From Polaromonas sp. (GTDB taxonomy: Bacteria; Pseudomonadota; Gammaproteobacteria; Burkholderiales; Burkholderiaceae): a DNA stretch of 10,680 nt. The stretch spans positions 1 to 10,680 of the forward strand of contig PNMH01000106.1 in NCBI GenBank assembly GCA_013823505.1, written 5' to 3'. Positions 1-5,112 of the stretch are shown here, piece by piece. The first letter of the stretch is position 1; every line of letters begins with the position of its first letter. The notes under the pieces are model-generated. The model was given only the letters and a program-made list of their open reading frames with translations, was not told the DNA's origin and searched no databases. The position numbers and the translations under genes were made by a program.

Positions 1-872
1 TTGGGCATCTTGCCCAGGGTGTTCACCAGCACGTTCAGGCGGCCGCGGTGGGCCATGCCGATCACGATTTCCTGGATGCCGACCTGACCCGCCTGGCGGA
101 TCAGCTCGTCCATGGACGCGATGAAGCTCTCGCCGCCTTCGAGCGAGAAGCGCTTCTGGCCCACGTATTTCGTGTGCAGGAAACGCTCGAGGCCTTCGGC
201 CGCGGTCAGGCGGTCGAGGATGTGTTTCTTCTTCTCTGCGTTGTAGGCCGGCTTGGAGCGAGTGCTTTCCAGGCGCTCCTGCCACCAGCGCTTCTGGCTC
301 TGGTCGGTGATGTACATGTACTCGGCACCGATGGAGCCGCAGTAGGTTTCACGCAGGGCATTGAGCAACTCGCGCAGGGACATCGTCTCCTTGCCGAAGA
401 AGGTGTTGCTCGTGTTGAAGATCATTTCCAGATCGGCGTCGGCAAAGCCGTAGAACGCCAGATCGAGCTCGGGAATGTTGTCGCGTTCGGCGCGCTTGAG
501 CGGATCGAGGTCGGCCCAGCGGGCGCCCACGTTGCGGTAGGCGGCGATCAGCTGCTGGACAGCGACGCGTTTGCGGCCGAGGTCGGAGTCGGCGCCAGCG
601 GCGATGACGACCTTGGTGCCGCCTTGCTTGGCGCGATCGGCAAAGGCGTTGATGACGGGCTGGTGGGGAACGTCGCGGGCGTCGGATCCGTCGCCGGCTG
701 GCACGTTCTGGAGTGCATCAAAGTAACCGCGCCAGTTGTCCGGCACGCTGCCGGGGTTGGCAAGGTAGTTCTCGTACATCTCTTCCACGTACGGCGCGTT
801 GCCGCCGAAGAGGTACGAGTTGGTCTTGTAGGCAACATAGACGTTGCCCCCATTGGCTTGGGAATCGCTCAT
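1..872 (-). CDS. sucA: 2-oxoglutarate dehydrogenase E1 component, N-terminal part (runs off the left edge)
   Basis: Thiamine-diphosphate-dependent E1 subunit of the 2-oxoglutarate dehydrogenase complex. It decarboxylates 2-oxoglutarate and passes the succinyl group to the lipoyl arm of SucB in the cytoplasm. Only the first 290 residues lie in the window; family members are about 930-960 residues, so roughly the last two thirds are outside. The translation has the typical N-terminal segment (SYLFGGNAPYVEEMYENY, about residues 19-36), which in this family precedes the ThDP domains. It also has the hallmark GMAHRGRLNVLVNTLGKMP at 272-290, including the active-site HRGRLN motif at 275-280. The start at 872 is supported by a GGAGG ribosome site at 884-888, 11 nt upstream. 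The gene would be first of a sucA-sucB-(lpd) operon continuing leftwards, which is inferred from the usual order. A small hairpin sits directly upstream of the ribosome site. The identification is secure. Confidence 0.95.
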   Translation of the reverse strand, partial: MSDSQANGGNVYVAYKTNSYLFGGNAPYVEEMYENYLANPGSVPDNWRGYFDALQNVPAGDGSDARDVPHQPVINAFADRAKQGGTKVVIAAGADSDLGRKRVAVQQLIAAYRNVGARWADLDPLKRAERDNIPELDLAFYGFADADLEMIFNTSNTFFGKETMSLRELLNALRETYCGSIGAEYMYITDQSQKRWWQERLESTRSKPAYNAEKKKHILDRLTAAEGLERFLHTKYVGQKRFSLEGGESFIASMDELIRQAGQVGIQEIVIGMAHRGRLNVLVNTLGKMP

Positions 873-883
873 AAATCCGCTGA

Positions 884-905
884 CCTCCGTTTCCCTGCAG
901 GAAAC
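884..905 (-). promoter_or_regulatory. sucA ribosome binding site with an adjoining leader hairpin
   Basis: On the minus strand the sucA leader reads GTTTCC-TGCAG-GGAAAC followed immediately by GGAGG. The 6-bp stem (889-894 paired with 900-905, 5-nt loop) therefore ends exactly where the Shine-Dalgarno sequence (884-888) begins. The hairpin does not cover the ribosome site itself. It could stabilise the 5' end or set accessibility of the site, or it could be chance. The sequence is seen directly; any role is inference. Confidence 0.35.
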
Positions 906-1049
906 ATTAGCTGGTTAGAAAAACCTTCCGCTGCACGGCTTGACCGTTATGCGGATGCGACAGTGACTGTGGAAGGACCTGACTGCAACCCGAGATTGTG
1001 CCACCTCGGGAAGCGCCGTAGAAAATAGTTTGATGTCAGCCTGGCGACT

Positions 1050-1433
1050 TCACGATGTCACCCGAGGGGAAAGCCGCTCCGAAGGCGGCACCGCGCTGGG
1101 CTCATCGATCTCAATGGCGATCTGCGTGCAGACCGTGCGACAGAGCATGACCGCTTTTTCGCTTTGCACCCGATAAATCACCTGCGTGCCCTCTTTGCGC
1201 TTGGCCAGGACGCCCGAGCGGTAGAGCAGGTTCAGATGCTGAGACAAGTTGGGTTGCGTGGTGTCGATTTCCTGCAGCAACTGTGAGACCGATTTTTCGC
1301 GGTCGCACAGGGCACTGAGGATGCGCAACCGCATGGGCGTGGCCAGCACGCCAAACAACTCGGCGGCGAGTTCAAAAACCCGCACCCGCTCCACCTGCCC
1401 ATCGGATTCGATCATCTTGTCCATGGCACCCAT
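1050..1433 (-). CDS. ArsR/SmtB-family winged-helix transcriptional regulator
   Basis: Small dimeric DNA-binding repressor of the ArsR/SmtB type. The open frame reaches 1454 (134 residues), but the ATG at 1454 lies inside a 19-bp palindrome and has no ribosome site. I therefore place the start at the next ATG, 1433 (127 residues); ATGs at 1424 and 1415 are also possible and none has a strong Shine-Dalgarno. The core reads LATPMRLRILSALCDREKSV, then the helix-turn-helix DTTQPNLSQHLNLLYRSG, then a wing (KRKEGTQVIYRV). The classic metal box ELCVCDL in helix 3 is absent. Cysteines are at 50, 105 and 109 in numbering from 1454 (43, 98 and 102 here), the last two as CRTVC in the C-terminal helix. 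This suggests thiol or metal sensing through a non-standard site, but the ligand is unknown. It lies between prpE and sucA on the same strand, 89 bp after prpE and 177 bp before sucA. It is probably autoregulated through the palindrome; control of either neighbour is unproven. Confidence 0.85.
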   Translation of the reverse strand: MGAMDKMIESDGQVERVRVFELAAELFGVLATPMRLRILSALCDREKSVSQLLQEIDTTQPNLSQHLNLLYRSGVLAKRKEGTQVIYRVQSEKAVMLCRTVCTQIAIEIDEPSAVPPSERLSPRVTS

Positions 1434-1447
1434 CGCTCGTGTGAATA

Positions 1448-1466
1448 TAAGCATGAATCATACTTA
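1448..1466. promoter_or_regulatory. Probable ArsR-family operator (19-bp palindrome)
   Basis: TAAGCATGA-A-TCATACTTA is an inverted repeat of two 9-bp arms around one central base, with a single mismatch. It sits just upstream of the ArsR-type regulator and overlaps the most distal possible ATG (1452-1454). Size, AT-rich composition and position match autoregulatory operators of ArsR/SmtB repressors. Binding by this regulator is inferred from position only. If right, transcription starts in or close to the site and translation begins at an internal ATG. Confidence 0.6.
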
Positions 1467-1522
1467 GAAAGCACCGAAGCGACCATGCGCCGGACCCCGG
1501 AGACCTGGCGCTCACCGGGCAA

Positions 1523-3424
1523 TCAGGCCAGCAGGTCCTTGATCTGTTGCAGTGCTGCCGGATCGTCCATGGTGGTGAGGTCGCCCGGGTCTCGCCCTTC
1601 GCACACGGCCTGGATCGCGCGGCGCAGCAGCTTCCCGCTGCGGGTCTTGGGCAACACGGAGACGAAGCGCACCCGGGCCGGTCTCGCGACTGCGCCCAGT
1701 TGCTCGTCCACCACCTTCATCACCTCACCTTCGAGCTTCAGGCGCGAAGCGTCGTCAGTGAGCGTTGCGGCATCCTTGACCACCACAAAAGCCATGGCCA
1801 CCTGGCCCTTGAGCTGGTCGGCCACGCCGACCACCGCCACCTCGGCGACGCGCGGATGGCTGGAAATGCTTTCTTCGATCTCACGCGTGCCCAGGCGGTG
1901 GCCCGCCACGTTGATCACGTCGTCGGTGCGGCCGAGAATGAAGAAGTAACCGTCCTCGTCCTTGATGCCCCAGTCGAACGTGCTGTAGACCATCTTGCCC
2001 GGCACGCTGGACCAGTAGGTCTTGACGAAACGTTCGTCGTCGCGCCACACGGTCTGCATGCAACCGGGTGGCAGCGGGCCTTCGATGGCGACCACCCCCT
2101 TCTGCCCGGGCTCGGTGAGCTCTGCGCCGGTTTGGTCGTCGAGCAGCTTGACGTTGTAGCCATACACCGCGCGCCCGGGCGAGCCGAACTTGCTGTTGGC
2201 CGGCTCCACGCCGTTGCACAGGGACAGGATGGGCCAGCCGGTTTCGGTCTGCCAGTAGTTGTCGATGATGGGTTTGCCCAGCGCGTCGGCGATCCACTGC
2301 GCGGTGGGCTCGTCCAGCGGCTCGCCGGCGAGGAACAAGGCCTTGAGGCTGGAAAGATCGTGGTCCTTGATGAACGAGGCGTCGTACTTCTTGAGCACCC
2401 GCACGGCGGTGGGCGCGCTGAACATGACGCTGACCTTGTACTTCTCGACCAGGTGCCACCAGATGCCGGCGTCCGGGCGGATCGGCAGGCCCTCGTACAT
2501 GATGGTGGCCATGCCGGCGATCAGCGGGCCATAGACGATGTAGCTGTGGCCCACCACCCAGCCGATGTCGCTGGTAGAGAAGTAGGTTTCGCCCGGCTCG
2601 CCCATGAACACGTGCTTCATGCTCGCAGCCAGCGCCACGGCATAGCCCCCGGTGTCGCGCTGCACGCCCTTGGGTTTCCCGGTGGTGCCGCTGGTGTAGA
2701 GCGTGTAGCTCGGATGGGTGGACTCCACCCATTCGCAAGGCACCACGGTGTCCAGGTGCTGTTCGCGCGCGCTGGCGTAATCCACGTCGCGCCCGGCGGT
2801 GAGCTTCATCGACGCCAGACCCCGATTCACCATCAGCACCTGGGCCGGCTTGTGGGCCGAGAGGCGGATGGCCTCGTCCAGCAGTGGCTTGTATTCGACC
2901 ACCTTGCCGCCGCGAGAGCCGGCGTCGGCACTCACGATCACCACCGGCGAGGCGTCCTCGATGCGACTGGCCAGCGAATGACTGGCAAAGCCGCCGAACA
3001 CCACCGAGTGGATGGCACCGATGCGTGCACAGGCCAGCATCGCGAAGGCCGCCTCCGGAATCATCGGCATGTAGATCAGGACGCGTTCGCCCTTCTTCAC
3101 CCCCAGGCTGAGCAGCACCGCGGCCATGCGCTGCACCTCCGCGTGAAGCTCGCGGAAGCTGTAGGTGCGCTCCACGTCGGTTTCGGTGGACACGAAGATC
3201 AGGGCGTTCTGGTCGGCCCGTTCTTTCAGATGTCGGTCCACGGCGTTGTGGCACAAATTGGTGAGCCCGCCTTCGAACCAGCGGGCGAACGGCGGGTTGT
3301 CATGGTTGCAGACGCGGTCAAACGGCTGCTTCCAATCCACCAGGGCGGCCTGTTCGGTCCAGAAAGCATCTCGATCCTCAATGGACCGGCGGTAGAACTC
3401 GGCGTAACCCTGGGTCTGGCTCAT
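1523..3424 (-). CDS. prpE: Propionate--CoA ligase (propionyl-CoA synthetase)
   Basis: AMP-forming acyl-CoA synthetase that activates propionate to propionyl-CoA, normally for the 2-methylcitrate cycle, in the cytoplasm. The 633-residue product is full length for PrpE (about 628 in Salmonella). It resembles PrpE rather than acetyl-CoA synthetase throughout: the N-terminus has FYRRSIEDRDAFW, then PPFARWFEGGLTNLCHNAVDR (about 45-64). The adenylation domain has the P-loop YTSGTTGKPKG (243-253), DIGWVVGHSYIVYGPL (286-301) and YWQTETGWP (390-398). The hinge is GRTDDVINVAGHRLGT (498-513). The C-terminal catalytic lysine is K598 in PKTRSGKLLRR, the residue that protein acyltransferases modify in homologues. 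The tail CEGRDPGDLTT (608-618) is also PrpE-like. AGGAG precedes the ATG at a normal distance. No prpB, prpC, prpD or prpR is in the window, so it stands apart from the cycle genes here. Acetate may be an alternative substrate. Confidence 0.95.
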   Translation of the reverse strand: MSQTQGYAEFYRRSIEDRDAFWTEQAALVDWKQPFDRVCNHDNPPFARWFEGGLTNLCHNAVDRHLKERADQNALIFVSTETDVERTYSFRELHAEVQRMAAVLLSLGVKKGERVLIYMPMIPEAAFAMLACARIGAIHSVVFGGFASHSLASRIEDASPVVIVSADAGSRGGKVVEYKPLLDEAIRLSAHKPAQVLMVNRGLASMKLTAGRDVDYASAREQHLDTVVPCEWVESTHPSYTLYTSGTTGKPKGVQRDTGGYAVALAASMKHVFMGEPGETYFSTSDIGWVVGHSYIVYGPLIAGMATIMYEGLPIRPDAGIWWHLVEKYKVSVMFSAPTAVRVLKKYDASFIKDHDLSSLKALFLAGEPLDEPTAQWIADALGKPIIDNYWQTETGWPILSLCNGVEPANSKFGSPGRAVYGYNVKLLDDQTGAELTEPGQKGVVAIEGPLPPGCMQTVWRDDERFVKTYWSSVPGKMVYSTFDWGIKDEDGYFFILGRTDDVINVAGHRLGTREIEESISSHPRVAEVAVVGVADQLKGQVAMAFVVVKDAATLTDDASRLKLEGEVMKVVDEQLGAVARPARVRFVSVLPKTRSGKLLRRAIQAVCEGRDPGDLTTMDDPAALQQIKDLLA

Positions 3425-3542
3425 GAACGTCTCCTGCTGGCGTGGTGGTGGTCGGCACTCAAACTGAATTCATAATTATGAGCAATCGGCTTTCGACAGG
3501 CTGACATGCGCCGGGCGATTCCCTGCGCATGTCGGGCGGGCC
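3425..3542 (-). promoter_or_regulatory. prpE upstream region with two inverted repeats; probable promoter
   Basis: This 118-bp gap separates the isochorismatase-like gene from prpE. It holds a 9-bp perfect inverted repeat GACATGCGC/GCGCATGTC (3503-3511 and 3525-3533, 13-nt loop) just past the upstream gene's stop. It also holds a 12-bp perfect palindrome TCATAATTATGA (3470-3481), 46-57 bp before the prpE start. The second is the AT-richest part of the gap and contains a CATAAT that could serve as a -10 box, but no good -35 box is found at 16-18 bp. The GC-rich repeat has no T run, so it is not a convincing terminator; it could be a regulator site. A clear AGGAGA ribosome site for prpE lies at about 3432-3437. 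Confidence 0.4.
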
Positions 3543-4160
3543 CTATTTGATGAGCGCCTGCACGTCGCGAAACAGCGGGTGGTCCGCCGTGCGCAGCCAT
3601 TCGAAAGCCACCATCTCGGTGGTCACCAGTTCGGCGCCGGCGCTGGCCAGGCGGTCGAACGCCGCATCGCGGTTGCGTTCCGTGCGCGAACCGCAGGCGT
3701 CTGTGACCACCCAAACGTCGAACTCCTGCTCGATCAGCTCCAGCGCGGTCTGCAGCAGGCACACGTGCGCTTCGCACCCGGCCAGCAACACGGTCTGGCG
3801 CTCGGCGGCGGGCGCTGCGGCGGGCTTTTGCAGGTGCTTGGGCAGGCTGCGCGCATTGCCACCCCCTTGCGCCGGGCGAGCAGGCGGTCGCAGCCAGTCG
3901 CCCAGGCCTTCAGACACGGCGCCAAAGTGCATCTTGGCCAGCGTCCTGCGACAGAGATCGCGCAATTCCGGTGGGTTGGGCCCGAGCTTCCCGGGGTTTT
4001 GTTCGGTGCCCCAGGTCGGCACCTCCAGCAGTTGGGCCATGCGGGCCAGGCGCAAGGCATTGGCCAGCACCTGCGGGCCTTCAAAGATGGCGGGCATCAG
4101 GCGGGCCTGGTAGTCCACCAGCACCAGTTGGGAGTCGTCAGCGTCCAGCAGCATGCTCAT
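3543..4160 (-). CDS. Isochorismatase-like cysteine hydrolase
   Basis: Cytoplasmic member of the isochorismatase/nicotinamidase fold (205 residues from this start). The expected catalytic triad is present: D16 in LVLVDYQ, K76 in LAKMHFG and C134 in AGCEAHVCLLQTAL. The substrate cannot be read from sequence; relatives hydrolyse amides, isochorismate or related C-N and vinyl-ether bonds. Between the lysine and cysteine segments is a Pro/Ala/Gly-rich stretch (about 91-119: RPPARPAQGGG, then SLPKHLQKPAAAP). This is longer than the short loop in typical members and probably projects from the surface. The open frame extends to 4229, but that segment does not look like the family. AAGGA lies 3 nt before the ATG at 4160 and 9 nt before a second ATG at 4154, so 4154 may be the true start. 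It follows tetR on the same strand after 81 bp and precedes prpE by 118 bp. Co-transcription with tetR is possible. Confidence 0.85.
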   Translation of the reverse strand: MSMLLDADDSQLVLVDYQARLMPAIFEGPQVLANALRLARMAQLLEVPTWGTEQNPGKLGPNPPELRDLCRRTLAKMHFGAVSEGLGDWLRPPARPAQGGGNARSLPKHLQKPAAAPAAERQTVLLAGCEAHVCLLQTALELIEQEFDVWVVTDACGSRTERNRDAAFDRLASAGAELVTTEMVAFEWLRTADHPLFRDVQALIK

Positions 4161-4241
4161 CGTTCCTTGTTTCGTTGTTCGTTCAAATCGCTTGGATGGG
4201 TCGATTTTCGCAGCGTGGACGGCATCCACCCGGCAAGCGGA

Positions 4242-4976
4242 TCAAAGACCGAACAGATCCGGCTGATCCAGCGCACGCGAGGCGGACGGCGTACCCGGAC
4301 TGAGACGCGCCACCAACTGCTCCACATAGGTCTCGAACAAGGACCCCGCCGACTGCCCGAACAGACGGATGCGACCGGTGTGCTGCAGCAGCAGCAAGCC
4401 CACGCCGTGCGCGAACAGCGCGGTGTTTTCGCGCAAGGCAGCGTCGCTTGACAGGCCCATGGCCTGGAGCGCTGCCTCGCAAGGGCGCAAAGCATCCTGC
4501 AGGCGCCCGTTGAGTTGCTGATTGAGTTCGCTGGTCAAGCCTCGTGGCGCCAATCCCTGCACGAGGTAGAAGCCCAGATCCAGATCGCGCGGGTTGCGGG
4601 CATAAAACCCGAACCAGGCCTGCGCCTTGGCCGCCAGGGTCAGTTGAGGCTGCAACTTGAACGTGCGAGCGGCCGCCACCTCGGCGTTGAGCCGCTCCAG
4701 CGATTCGGCGAGCAAGGCGGCGTAAATCGCCTCCTTGCTGTCGAAATAACTGTAGATCGCCCCCGGCGTGTAGCCGGCGCGACGCGCAATTTCACGAATG
4801 CTGGCGCCCTCCACGCCCTTCTCGGCGAACACGCTGCGCGCAGCGTCCAGCACCAAGGCACGGCGGGTGTCCGACATGGCCAGCTGCCGTTGCTGGCGCT
4901 GCTGCTGCTGGCGCTCCATCGCCTCCTGGTCGGCAGCCGACAGGACGGGGGTGAGTTCGTGCAACTGGACTTCCAT
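4242..4976 (-). CDS. TetR-family transcriptional regulator
   Basis: One-component repressor with an N-terminal TetR helix-turn-helix and a C-terminal ligand-binding domain. The DNA-binding part begins around residue 38 (RRALVLDAARSVFAEKGVEG) with the HTH ASIREIARRAG, then YTPGAIYSYFDSKEAIY (about 58-85). The regulatory domain is not recognisable as a characterised subgroup; it includes WFGFYARNPRDLDLGFYLVQG. The first 33 residues are an extension unusual for the family, with a glutamine/arginine-rich run at 23-31. No ribosome site precedes the ATG at 4976, and internal ATGs at 4919 (AGGAGG only 2 nt upstream) and 4877 (MSDTRRAL) are possible starts. It is divergent from the AbfD-like gene. 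A perfect palindrome lies midway between the two starts, so it very likely represses that gene and itself. The inducer is unknown. Confidence 0.9.
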   Translation of the reverse strand: MEVQLHELTPVLSAADQEAMERQQQQRQQRQLAMSDTRRALVLDAARSVFAEKGVEGASIREIARRAGYTPGAIYSYFDSKEAIYAALLAESLERLNAEVAAARTFKLQPQLTLAAKAQAWFGFYARNPRDLDLGFYLVQGLAPRGLTSELNQQLNGRLQDALRPCEAALQAMGLSSDAALRENTALFAHGVGLLLLQHTGRIRLFGQSAGSLFETYVEQLVARLSPGTPSASRALDQPDLFGL

Positions 4977-5015
4977 GGCGGCAGTTTAGCTGGCGCCACC
5001 AACGCCGCTCATACT

Positions 5016-5053
5016 TTTGAACAATTGCATATAAATTTGAACGATGTTCAAAT
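5016..5053. promoter_or_regulatory. Divergent promoter region with a TetR-type operator
   Basis: ATTTGAAC-GAT-GTTCAAAT (5035-5053) is a perfect 19-bp palindrome. A further copy of the half-site TTTGAAC is at 5016-5022, 20 bp (about two helical turns) upstream of the matching half at 5036-5042. The palindrome centre (5044) is 68 bp from the tetR ATG at 4976 and 69 bp from the AbfD-like ATG at 5113. This AT-rich patch is conspicuous in GC-rich surroundings. TATAAA at 5030-5035 could be a plus-strand -10 box abutting the operator, which would give classical steric repression, though no good -35 box is visible. Size and position fit TetR operators; binding is inferred. Confidence 0.7.
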
Positions 5054-5112
5054 CTTTAACGAAGCCGCGGAAAATCAGACTTCAATCAATTCATTTGCCC
5101 ACACTCAAAACC

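Noticed and set aside
985..1006. TGGCAC followed by TTGC on the minus strand upstream of sucA, resembling a sigma-54 promoter.
   Set aside because: The distance between the GG and GC elements is 14 rather than the required 10, so it does not fit the sigma-54 consensus.
48..1028. A 326-codon plus-strand open frame opposite sucA.
   Set aside because: The minus strand encodes SucA with its HRGRLN motif. The plus-strand frame is antisense and crosses the sucA leader.
1547..3475. A 642-codon open frame on the plus strand across prpE.
   Set aside because: It is the antisense shadow of prpE in GC-rich DNA. The minus-strand reading gives every expected PrpE motif, while the plus-strand product is rich in His, Gly and Arg and resembles nothing.
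4215..4229. Small inverted repeat GTGGA-CGGCA-TCCAC between tetR and the isochorismatase-like gene.
   Set aside because: A 5-bp stem with no following T run is expected often by chance in GC-rich DNA.
5044..5112. N-terminal extension of the AbfD-like protein starting at the upstream ATG.
   Set aside because: That ATG lies in the centre of the perfect TetR-type palindrome and has no ribosome site. Family similarity only begins at about residue 9 after the ATG at 5113.
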